Assembly (NCBI GenBank): GCA_029239575.1
Contig: JARBUP010000185.1
Span: forward strand, 1-5,925
From: Bacillota bacterium
Lineage (GTDB): Bacteria; Bacillota; Clostridia; Tissierellales; Sedimentibacteraceae
DNA length: 5,925 bases
Direction of reading: 5' to 3'
Shown: positions 1 through 5,885 of the stretch, piece by piece
Numbering within the stretch: the first letter of the stretch is position 1
Layout: every line of letters begins with the position of its first letter
Translations under genes and position numbers: made by a program
The notes under the pieces: model-generated
Databases searched by the model: none
What the model was told of the DNA's origin: nothing
Seen by the model: the letters and a program-made list of their open reading frames with translations, nothing else

Positions 1-873
1 TAAATATTTTTCTTCTGATGAAGATCCTCTTGATGTCAATACAATAGGAACTTTAGCTCCAACAATAAACCCTGCCATTGTAGCACCTGCAGAATAAACT
101 AATGATTTTCCTAATATATTTCCTGCTGTGATATTTGGAACTATTAATATGTCTGCTTCTCCTACTACTGGACTTTTAAAACTTTTAATATCTGCAGATT
201 CCTTGCTCATGACCAAATCATATGATATGGGACCCTCAACTATGCAGTTTTTTATTTCTCCTTTTTGATTCATTTCTTTTAATAATCCTGCATCTACTGA
301 TTCAGGCATTTTAGGGTTTACATTTTCAACCGCAGCTAAAACTGCAACTTTTGGATTTTCATATCCCATATTAATTAATGTATCAACAGCATTTTCTATT
401 ATTTGTTTTTTCTCATCCAAGGTAGGATACATCATCATACCACCGTCAGTAACAACTAACAGCTTATGATATGTAGGCATTTCATGTATTACCATCATGG
501 ACATTACTCTTCCCGTATGAAGTCCTTTTTCCTTGTTAACAACAACTCTTAGTAAATCAGCTGTTTGAATTTTGCCTTTCATTATAAAATCAGCATTATT
601 TTCGTTTATGATTTTAACTGTTACTTCTGCAGATTCATCATCGTTATTTGTATTTATGATTTTTTTTTCATCAAAATCTATATTTAGATTTTTTAAAATA
701 TCGTTTATCTTAGTTTTATCTCCTACTAAAATCGGATCCACTATGTTATTTTCAACTGCTTTAAATACTGCTTGCAGTGTATGTTCATCATGAGCAGCAG
801 CCACAACAACTCTTTTTATAATGCTGTTACTTTGCACTTTTTTTATTAATTCATCAAAACTTTTAAGCTCCAT
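1..873 (-). CDS. ptb: Phosphate butyryltransferase, 3' end cut off by the window edge
   Basis: The frame is open from the ATG at 873 to base 1 (291 codons, no stop seen). Ptb proteins are about 300 residues long, so roughly ten residues are missing. The family exchanges CoA for phosphate on butyryl-CoA or branched acyl-CoA, giving the acyl-phosphate from which butyrate kinase makes ATP in the cytoplasm. The N-terminus starts MELKSFDELI and continues with VVVAAAHDEHTLQAV and the DPILVGD segment typical of Ptb. The C-terminal half has the phosphotransacylase signature VPNITAGNILGKSLVYSAGA, followed by KVPIVLTSRGSS. The start is supported by an AGGAGGA site four bases upstream. A sigma-54 promoter lies just ahead and the activator gene lies upstream on the same strand. 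A kinase gene (buk) or branched-chain oxoacid genes would be expected beyond base 1, which is inference. A phosphate acetyltransferase is less likely given the N-terminus; the acyl chain preference cannot be read from sequence. Confidence 0.93.
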   Translation of the reverse strand, partial: MELKSFDELIKKVQSNSIIKRVVVAAAHDEHTLQAVFKAVENNIVDPILVGDKTKINDILKNLNIDFDEKKIINTNNDDESAEVTVKIINENNADFIMKGKIQTADLLRVVVNKEKGLHTGRVMSMMVIHEMPTYHKLLVVTDGGMMMYPTLDEKKQIIENAVDTLINMGYENPKVAVLAAVENVNPKMPESVDAGLLKEMNQKGEIKNCIVEGPISYDLVMSKESADIKSFKSPVVGEADILIVPNITAGNILGKSLVYSAGATMAGFIVGAKVPIVLTSRGSSSEEKYL

Positions 874-877
874 TTCG

Positions 878-884
878 TCCTCCT
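878..884 (-). promoter_or_regulatory. Ribosome binding site of ptb
   Basis: The minus strand reads AGGAGGA followed by four bases and then the ATG at 873. This is a full-strength Shine-Dalgarno match and fixes the ptb start. Confidence 0.85.
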
Positions 885-909
885 ATTAATTCTTACATTT
901 ATAAAACAA

Positions 910-924
910 GCAAGATCTGTGCCA
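910..924 (-). promoter_or_regulatory. Sigma-54 (-24/-12) promoter of ptb
   Basis: The minus strand reads TGGCAC (924-919), five bases AGATC, then TTGC (913-910) followed by T. This matches the established sigma-54 consensus TGGCAC-N5-TTGC(A/T) at every fixed position, and the GG and GC doublets have the correct spacing. Transcription would begin near 898, leaving a leader of about 25 nt that contains the ptb ribosome binding site. Such a promoter is silent without an ATP-hydrolysing enhancer-binding protein, and a gene for one lies immediately upstream. No sigma-70-type promoter stands out between 874 and 931. Confidence 0.9.
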
Positions 925-931
925 AAATAAA

Positions 932-971
932 AATGCCTAAATTTTCATATTTTTATAAAAATTTAGGCATT
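932..971 (-). terminator. Rho-independent terminator of the sigma-54 activator gene
   Basis: There is a perfect 14-bp stem (932-945 with 958-971) containing GCCTAAA/TTTAGGC, with a 12-nt loop. On the minus strand it is followed by TTTATTTT, a good U-tract. It lies about 60 bp after the stop codon of the activator gene and would keep its transcription from running into ptb. The end of the U-tract is also the T-run bordering the -24 element of the ptb promoter. On the plus strand the tail is poor, so the terminator appears to work mainly in the minus direction. Confidence 0.85.
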
Positions 972-984
972 AGTTTAAATTTTA

Positions 985-1033
985 TGTTTACTTTTTTAAA
1001 CATTGTGTTTAGAAATTTGAACACAGGTGTTTA
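985..1033. promoter_or_regulatory. Paired upstream activator sites for the sigma-54 activator
   Basis: There are two inverted repeats of the same design: TGTTTA-N6-TAAACA (985-1002) and TGTTTA-N6-TGAACA (1006-1023). They are offset by exactly 21 bp, two helical turns, so they face the same side of the DNA. The first arm pair extends by one base to ATGTTTA/TAAACAT. A further half-site TGTTTA occurs at 1028-1033, just before the stop codon of the activator gene. The centres fall about 96 and 117 bp upstream of the predicted ptb transcription start, the usual range for enhancer sites. Binding by the neighbouring Fis-type HTH protein is inferred. Confidence 0.7.
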
Positions 1034-2944
1034 TTAATTATTATTTATCTTATTCCACAAAGATGACCTGCTAATACCTAAGGTCTTAGCTATTTCATTT
1101 TTTCCCATACCCTGTTGTTCTAACATATCTATTAACTTTGTTTCTACATACTTATTAATTTCTTTTAATTCTAATGTTATATTTTTGTTTAATTTATTAG
1201 TTTCAATTTTCTTATCTAAATCAATATCATTTATGTGAACATAAGCATTATCATATCTATTTTCATCAAGTTTTACTTCCCCAAATATTATGTATCTTTG
1301 TACAACATTTTTAAGTTCTCTAACATTTCCAGGCCAAGAATAATTAATTAATTTATTTTGTAATTCTTGATCGTCAATTAATTTGTCATATTCTTTTTTA
1401 TAACCGGATAGATAATATTTAAAAAGTGGAATTATATCTTTTTTTCTTTCCCTCAAAGGAGGTATATGAAGTTCTAATACACATAACCTATAAAATAAAT
1501 CCCTTCTGAAACTACCTTCATCTATTTTGTTTTTTAAATTTTCATTAGCTGCTGCTATTACTCTTACATCAAGAGGAATAACATAATCTGAACCAATCCT
1601 CATAACTTCTTTTTCTTCTAAAACACGCAAAAGTTTAGTTTGAAGATTTATAGAAATACTATTTATTTCATCTAAAAAAATTGTACCCCCATGCGCAAGC
1701 TCAAATAATCCAACTTTGCCACCTTTTCTTGCTCCCGTAAAAGAGCCTTCCTCATATCCAAAAAGTTCACTTTCTAATAAATTTTCAGTTAAAGCAGCAC
1801 AATTTATAGCAACAAAGGGTTCGCTATTTCTATCTGAGATACTGTGTATGCTTTGAGCAATCATTTCTTTGCCCGTTCCTGATTCTCCATAAATCATAGC
1901 AGTGCATCCAGAACAACCTATTTTAACAGCATCTAATAATGTATCTTTCATAGATTGGTCATAAGCTATAATATTTTCAAATTTGTATTTTGCTACAAGA
2001 CCTTTTTTATTCAACTCATATCTTATTTTTTTCTCTAAGCTTTGAAGTTTAGTAATATCCTGGAAAGAACATAAAACTCCGGATACATGTCCATCTACTT
2101 CAAGCAAAGAAATATTTGCAGCTGCGACTAATTTCTTATAATGAATTATTTCGTTATATTTATTTGTTTTATTTTTTAATACATCTAAAATAAAGCTAAA
2201 ATCAGGAAAAACATCTTTCAAATTATTTTTTATAACTTCAATACTGTCCTTTTTTAAAAGCTCTTTAGCTCTTTCGTTATACAAAATAATATTACCTTCT
2301 TTATCTGTTGCTAATACTGCATCATGAACTCCATCAAGTATTGTATTTAAAACTTCATTCTTATATTTTTGCTCATACAAGCTGTCCACGATTTTTCTTG
2401 CATTATTTATGGCATCATGTATTGAATCATCTGATGCACAAATATGTACATAATCAATTTTATATTTAAGTGCGATTTTACAAGGAATGCCTCCACCAAC
2501 TATTACAACATTTTCTAAATCACATTCATATTTTAATATAATTTTTTCGATTTCATAATGATCTTTAAATTTTTCTATCGTTACATCTTTATTGATGAGA
2601 TCTTTCCACTCTAAATAATCAAAACTTTCCATTTCTGAAAGCATTAAAACAATATTTTTGTTATATTTTTTTGCTGTTTTAATAGCATACAGAATGTCAA
2701 GAGTTGATATTTTTAATTCTATTATTGGAACATTTACTTTGCCTATGGTGTGAAAATATCCTCCGCTTCTTGCGATAATTGATTTAACACCTTTTTTTTC
2801 AAGCAAAATTCCTTGATCTTCAATAGTTTCAGCATCCAACATTTCTAAAATTATTTTATTTTTTTTTATATCTTCCTCATATAATTTTTCTATTGTTTTG
2901 AAAATATCTATATTATTTATAATAATTCCTATTTTTCTTTCCAA
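1034..2944 (-). CDS. PrpR-type sigma-54-dependent transcriptional activator
   Basis: The 636-residue protein is a bacterial enhancer-binding protein that would remodel sigma-54 RNA polymerase at -24/-12 promoters. Residues about 1-190 resemble the PrpR_N sensory domain (GVKSIIARSGGYFHTI followed by PIIELKISTLDILYAI). In PrpR this domain responds to 2-methylcitrate; the ligand here is unknown. A PAS domain follows (about 198-300, DAVLATDKEGNIILYNERA), then a short helical linker. The AAA+ domain spans about 321-555: Walker A GESGTGKE (353-360), sigma-54 contact loop GSFTGA (400-405, a mild variant of GAFTGA), Walker B GGTIFLDE (419-426), the RRDLFYRL region (480-487) and WPGNVREL (537-544). 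A Fis-type HTH ends the protein (about 593-633). There is no receiver domain, so it is not a two-component response regulator. The start is TTG, forced by an in-frame TGA four codons upstream and supported by a good ribosome binding site. Its position directly upstream of a sigma-54 promoter makes ptb the likely target. Confidence 0.93.
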   Translation of the reverse strand: MERKIGIIINNIDIFKTIEKLYEEDIKKNKIILEMLDAETIEDQGILLEKKGVKSIIARSGGYFHTIGKVNVPIIELKISTLDILYAIKTAKKYNKNIVLMLSEMESFDYLEWKDLINKDVTIEKFKDHYEIEKIILKYECDLENVVIVGGGIPCKIALKYKIDYVHICASDDSIHDAINNARKIVDSLYEQKYKNEVLNTILDGVHDAVLATDKEGNIILYNERAKELLKKDSIEVIKNNLKDVFPDFSFILDVLKNKTNKYNEIIHYKKLVAAANISLLEVDGHVSGVLCSFQDITKLQSLEKKIRYELNKKGLVAKYKFENIIAYDQSMKDTLLDAVKIGCSGCTAMIYGESGTGKEMIAQSIHSISDRNSEPFVAINCAALTENLLESELFGYEEGSFTGARKGGKVGLFELAHGGTIFLDEINSISINLQTKLLRVLEEKEVMRIGSDYVIPLDVRVIAAANENLKNKIDEGSFRRDLFYRLCVLELHIPPLRERKKDIIPLFKYYLSGYKKEYDKLIDDQELQNKLINYSWPGNVRELKNVVQRYIIFGEVKLDENRYDNAYVHINDIDLDKKIETNKLNKNITLELKEINKYVETKLIDMLEQQGMGKNEIAKTLGISRSSLWNKINNN

Positions 2945-2949
2945 GTTAT

Positions 2950-2955
2950 CACCTC
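2950..2955 (-). promoter_or_regulatory. Ribosome binding site that fixes the TTG start of the activator
   Basis: The minus strand reads GAGGTG, five bases, then TTG at 2944. The frame upstream of the TTG meets a TGA at 2956-2954, overlapping this site, so no earlier start is possible. The next possible starts lie well inside the PrpR_N domain. Confidence 0.8.
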
Positions 2956-2971
2956 AATGAAATATATATAC

Positions 2972-2999
2972 ATTATACTACAAAACAAAACGTTGTCAT
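2972..2999 (-). promoter_or_regulatory. Sigma-70-type promoter of the sigma-54 activator gene
   Basis: The minus strand has ATGACA (2999-2994, five of six matches to TTGACA), a 16-bp spacer and a perfect TATAAT (2977-2972). Transcription would start near 2965, giving a leader of about 20 nt with the GAGGTG site. The activator therefore appears to be made by housekeeping polymerase rather than by its own sigma-54 circuit. Confidence 0.7.
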
Positions 3000-3107
3000 A
3001 ACATTTTTAGAATAATGTAATGAATTAGTTTTTATATTTTTATAACCTAACAGTTATATCAATATAGCAAGAAATTTAATTTATAATAACAGAATAAATA
3101 TTAAAAT

Positions 3108-3138
3108 AAAGTTGAATTCATATTTTTTACATTTGAAT
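3108..3138 (+). promoter_or_regulatory. Tandem 21-bp-spaced repeat upstream of the PocR-type gene, candidate operator
   Basis: TTGAAT occurs at 3112-3117 and again at 3133-3138, exactly 21 bp apart in the same orientation. AraC-family proteins typically bind such direct repeats with their two HTH units. The stretch aligns without gaps to a repeat upstream of the methyltransferase gene (minus strand, 5884-5855), sharing the 9-mer AAAGTTGAA and a second TGAA at the same distance. The region is very AT-rich, so a chance match is possible. Confidence 0.4.
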
Positions 3139-3146
3139 AATATGAT

Positions 3147-3175
3147 ATAAAACCAACAAATTTCAATGGTTTTAT
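3147..3175. repeat. Inverted repeat with 9-bp arms in the divergent promoter region
   Basis: ATAAAACCA (3147-3155) and TGGTTTTAT (3167-3175) are perfect reverse complements separated by 11 bases. Neither strand has a T-tract after it, so it is not a terminator. It sits 12 bp upstream of the -35 box of the PocR-type gene and could be an operator. The protein that would bind it is unknown. Confidence 0.45.
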
Positions 3176-3187
3176 TGATTTAGTTAG

Positions 3188-3216
3188 TATACAATTATTA
3201 TCGTTTGTAGTATAAT
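3188..3216 (+). promoter_or_regulatory. Sigma-70-type promoter of the PocR/AraC-type regulator gene
   Basis: TATACA (3188-3193, four of six matches to TTGACA), a 17-bp spacer and a perfect TATAAT (3211-3216) precede the gene. Transcription would begin near 3223, leaving a leader of about 77 nt with no obvious folded element. The sequence around the -10 box, TTTGTAGTATAAT (3204-3216), is identical to that of the divergent activator promoter. Confidence 0.6.
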
Positions 3217-3299
3217 TATATTAGCTAATTTAATTTTTTTTGATTAAATAACCTTATTAATTAAAATTTTTTCAAACTTTTACTTATTTAGGAGAAAAT

Positions 3300-4535
3300 A
3301 TGATAAATGAACTTGAAGAATTATGTATAAGATATATGAAAAATATAACAAACTTAAATTCGGTTCAGTGCTCGCTTTTAGACACAGTAAAATCTCAAAT
3401 TACATTTAATACAGATAATGGAGTAAATTTCTGTGAACATTGCAATAATCAATCATGCAATAAAATAAATCTTCATATGTACGGAAGCAATGAAGCTTAC
3501 AGATGGAACGGAAAATATATTTATTACTGTCCAAAAGGTTTTATTTATATTGCAGCTTCACTTTCTGATGAAAAAGGCAATTTGATAGGCTCAATTACGG
3601 CAGGTCCTATAATCATGGAATTTGATGATGATTTTTCTGAATGTTTAGATGAGGTAAATCCCATAATGATGGAATACTGCAAAACGCTTCCTCATTTGAC
3701 CACATCAAAGGTAAATAGCATGTCAGAACTATTATCATTAGAATCAAATGCTATTTGCGGTATACCTCATAGTAAGGTAGGAGTTTTTGTTTATGAACAA
3801 AAAATGCTTTTAAATTCTGTTTACAGTCTTACTGATATTTATCATACTTCAGAAGTAAAACATAATTACCCAATTTTATATGAAAAGCAACTTCAAAAAA
3901 TGATAGTTTCAGGAGATAAAAAAGGTTCACAGAAATTGTTTAATGATCTTTTAGCACATATTTTTTTAGCAAGCGAGTTTAACCTTGAAATTATTAAAGT
4001 AAGAGTAATTGAATTAATTGTTTTATTGTCACGGGCCACAATTGATGCAGGTGCAAATATAAATGAAATATTTTGCTTTAACGATAATTATATTAAAAGA
4101 ATTGAACAATTCAATGACATAGAAGATTTAAGCGTATGGTTAACAGGTATCCTTCACAGATTTATAAATTATTCTTTCGATTTTACAAATGTTAAACACT
4201 CTGATGTAGTGTATAAGGTAATTCAGTACATAAAATCAAATTATACAAAAAAACTTAGCCTTGATGAAATAGCAAATTACGTTTACCTAAGCAGCTCATA
4301 TCTAAGCACTATATTTAAAGAGGAAACAGGTCAAAGTTTAACTAATTATATTAATATAATTAGAATTGAGAAAAGTAAAATACTTATGCTTAACAACAAT
4401 CTATCTTTAGTTGAAATTTCTAATATGTGTGGTTTTGACGATCAAAGCTATTTTACAAAAGTATTTAAAAAAATAACAGGAATATCTCCTAAAGTATACA
4501 GATCTTCCCGTGAGAAAAGTTTTTTAAAACAATAG
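3300..4535 (+). CDS. PocR-domain AraC-family transcriptional regulator
   Basis: The 411-residue protein has a ligand-sensing N-terminus and a DNA-binding C-terminus. Residues about 5-165 resemble the PocR sensory domain, with cysteines at 45, 48, 53 and 77 and the family-like segment YYCPKGFIYIAASL...GNLIGSITAGPI (75-105). Residues about 302-402 form the two-HTH AraC domain: LSLDEIANYVYLSSSYLSTI (319-338) and DDQSYFTKVFKKITGISPK (380-398), the second being the AraC signature. The middle (about 166-300) is helical and not recognised. PocR itself activates propanediol and cobalamin genes; relatives often sit next to corrinoid-dependent methyltransferase genes, and one such gene lies convergently downstream. 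The start is supported by AGGAG five bases before the ATG. Activation of the methyltransferase gene is inferred from synteny and shared upstream repeats. The ligand cannot be read from the sequence. Confidence 0.88.
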   Translation: MINELEELCIRYMKNITNLNSVQCSLLDTVKSQITFNTDNGVNFCEHCNNQSCNKINLHMYGSNEAYRWNGKYIYYCPKGFIYIAASLSDEKGNLIGSITAGPIIMEFDDDFSECLDEVNPIMMEYCKTLPHLTTSKVNSMSELLSLESNAICGIPHSKVGVFVYEQKMLLNSVYSLTDIYHTSEVKHNYPILYEKQLQKMIVSGDKKGSQKLFNDLLAHIFLASEFNLEIIKVRVIELIVLLSRATIDAGANINEIFCFNDNYIKRIEQFNDIEDLSVWLTGILHRFINYSFDFTNVKHSDVVYKVIQYIKSNYTKKLSLDEIANYVYLSSSYLSTIFKEETGQSLTNYINIIRIEKSKILMLNNNLSLVEISNMCGFDDQSYFTKVFKKITGISPKVYRSSREKSFLKQ

Positions 4536-4587
4536 GCTAACCGTTTGAGCATAATTCACATAAACAAAAAAGCAGCTTCAAAAAATA

Positions 4588-4639
4588 ACATTAAAAAACA
4601 GACACTTATCATTATTTGATACCGTCTGTTTTTTAATGT
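4588..4639. terminator. Bidirectional terminator between the convergent genes
   Basis: A perfect 16-bp stem (4588-4603 with 4624-4639) has CAGAC/GTCTG flanked by six A and six T. An inner TATCA/TGATA stem (4607-4611 with 4617-4621) closes a five-base loop. The A-tract and T-tract give a U-run after the GC-containing core on both strands. It therefore serves the regulator gene (plus, stop at 4535) and the methyltransferase gene (minus, stop at 4727). Confidence 0.9.
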
Positions 4640-4726
4640 CACTTTATATAACTGCAATTTAATATTCATCAATATGTTTTTTTATTACTTCTTCAACTTC
4701 ACCTAAATAAATCTATTGTTGTTAGT

Positions 4727-5764
4727 TTAATATTTTCCATATGTTTTTGCAATTTCAACCATTCTTTTAGCTCTTTCAAATGATGCATTAGAAGGATATT
4801 CACAGCCTGTTGCTAACATGAATCCACCATCTTTTTTAAATACATCAATTTGATCTTTACATTCCTGATCCCATTCTTCATCAGTTCCAATAACTGCTTT
4901 TGCAGGAGTAACACAACCTATAAGTGTAACTTTATCCCCATATTTTTCTTTGCACTCTGCAAAATCCTTGCAGTCATCCGGTGGATATAAGAATGATATG
5001 GCAATCGGGTTCATTGTTTCAATTTGCGCATCAAAATAAATTTTTTGACCACAGTTATGAATCATAACTAAGCAATTTCTTTCGTGTACTAAATCCGCTA
5101 ATTCTTTTACAAGATGACCTTCCATCTCCCTCCACATATTTTTAGACATTATGGATCCAGATGAAAAAAGGGTATCAAGCATTATGGCACTAACACCTGT
5201 GTCTATAAGTGCAGAAGTATATTCTTTTAAAGTTTCATTAATTTGTTTAGCTGCCTCTTTAACTGCTTCAGGATCATCATATAAATCCAAATACAAATCC
5301 TGTTGATTTCTTAACATAGAAAGAACTCCTAATGGACCAAAAACAAATGCTACAACAGGAAATTCACCATTGGCTTTTTCTACTAATTGTTTGCATGTTT
5401 CAATATGCATCATCATTCTTTTTGATGTTCTGTAATCAACTTTTTTTATTTTAGCATAGTCTTCTATATCTTTTACAACCAAATTACTATAATTAGGGTG
5501 TGGTGCATCGTTTTCATGAAAAATCAACTCTTGTCCCCATGCATCACATTCTACGGACAAGTCAATTAAAGTTACTACACAATCTAAATCAAATTCTTTA
5601 ACTGATTTATAAAGTGCATCAGCGCATATGTCCGAATTAGTACACCAATCTTTATAGCTTGTATTTACTAATTTTCTGCTGATACCACTTAAAATCGGAT
5701 ATACAGGAACTCTGTCAGGTTCTTTGTGTTGTAATGCTGTTACTACTCTTTCCATTGAATTCAT
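4727..5764 (-). CDS. MtaA-like UroD-family zinc methyltransferase (methylcorrinoid:acceptor)
   Basis: The 345-residue protein belongs to the uroporphyrinogen decarboxylase fold family, in the branch of methylcobamide methyltransferases such as MtaA. The N-terminus ERVVTALQHKEPDRVPVYP is typical of the family. The zinc/thiol motif of the methyltransferase branch is present as HNC (H236, C238) plus C321 in ATGCEYPSNASFERAKRMVE, arguing against a true heme enzyme. GCVTPAK (283-289) lies between them. Enzymes of this type move a methyl group from a methylated corrinoid protein to coenzyme M in methanogens; in bacteria without coenzyme M the acceptor is often presumed to be tetrahydrofolate or another thiol. 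Here the acceptor is unknown. No signal peptide or membrane segment is seen, so it is cytoplasmic. An AAGGTGG site seven bases before the ATG supports this start over the ATG three codons on. It is probably activated by the facing PocR-type regulator. Confidence 0.85.
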   Translation of the reverse strand: MNSMERVVTALQHKEPDRVPVYPILSGISRKLVNTSYKDWCTNSDICADALYKSVKEFDLDCVVTLIDLSVECDAWGQELIFHENDAPHPNYSNLVVKDIEDYAKIKKVDYRTSKRMMMHIETCKQLVEKANGEFPVVAFVFGPLGVLSMLRNQQDLYLDLYDDPEAVKEAAKQINETLKEYTSALIDTGVSAIMLDTLFSSGSIMSKNMWREMEGHLVKELADLVHERNCLVMIHNCGQKIYFDAQIETMNPIAISFLYPPDDCKDFAECKEKYGDKVTLIGCVTPAKAVIGTDEEWDQECKDQIDVFKKDGGFMLATGCEYPSNASFERAKRMVEIAKTYGKY

Positions 5765-5802
5765 ATAATTACCACCTTTTTATTTTATATTATTTTTATT
5801 TG

Positions 5803-5827
5803 TTTTGTATGATATAATTATACAAAA
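5803..5827 (-). promoter_or_regulatory. Promoter of the methyltransferase gene with an inverted repeat over the -10 box
   Basis: The minus strand has a perfect TATAAT at 5822-5817, with a start predicted near 5810 and a leader of about 45 nt. No -35 box is recognisable at 16-18 bp spacing (5840-5845 reads AATATT on the minus strand), as expected for an activator-dependent promoter. The -10 box lies within an inverted repeat with perfect 8-bp arms, TTTTGTAT/ATACAAAA, separated by nine bases, which could be a repressor or regulator site. On the minus strand TTTGTATAATTATAT resembles the -10 region of the PocR-type gene apart from a three-base gap. Confidence 0.5.
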
Positions 5828-5850
5828 GTTAAATCATTAAATATTGTCTT

Positions 5851-5885
5851 TATTTTCACTTTTTTGTAATATATTTTCAACTTTT
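5851..5885 (-). promoter_or_regulatory. Tandem direct repeats upstream of the methyltransferase promoter, candidate AraC-type activator site
   Basis: The minus strand has AAAAGTTGAAAATA (5885-5872) and AAAAGTGAAAATA (5863-5851), with the shared GAAAATA ends exactly 21 bp apart. They lie about 41 to 75 bp upstream of the predicted transcription start, next to where the missing -35 box would be. This is the usual place and spacing for an AraC-family activator. The PocR-type protein encoded opposite is the natural candidate. From 5886 to the right edge I see nothing further. Confidence 0.5.

Noticed and set aside
572..793. A 73-codon open frame on the plus strand
   Set aside because: It lies wholly inside the ptb coding region on the other strand, has no ribosome binding site, and its hydrophobic, serine-rich content is what an antisense reading of such a gene gives.
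998..1031. Alternative palindromes TAAACA-N3-TGTTTA (997-1011) and TGAACA-N4-TGTTTA (1018-1033)
   Set aside because: These are the same half-sites paired the other way. Their spacers differ (3 and 4 bases), whereas the TGTTTA-N6-T(A/G)AACA reading gives two equal units in helical phase and was preferred.
3041..3058. Inverted repeat TATAAC-N6-GTTATA in the divergent region
   Set aside because: The arms are six bases of nearly pure A and T in a very AT-rich stretch, so chance is a sufficient explanation.
5765..5809. Cobalamin riboswitch in the leader of the methyltransferase gene
   Set aside because: The predicted leader is only about 45 nt of A and T with no conserved B12-box-like sequence or stable fold, far too short for such an element.
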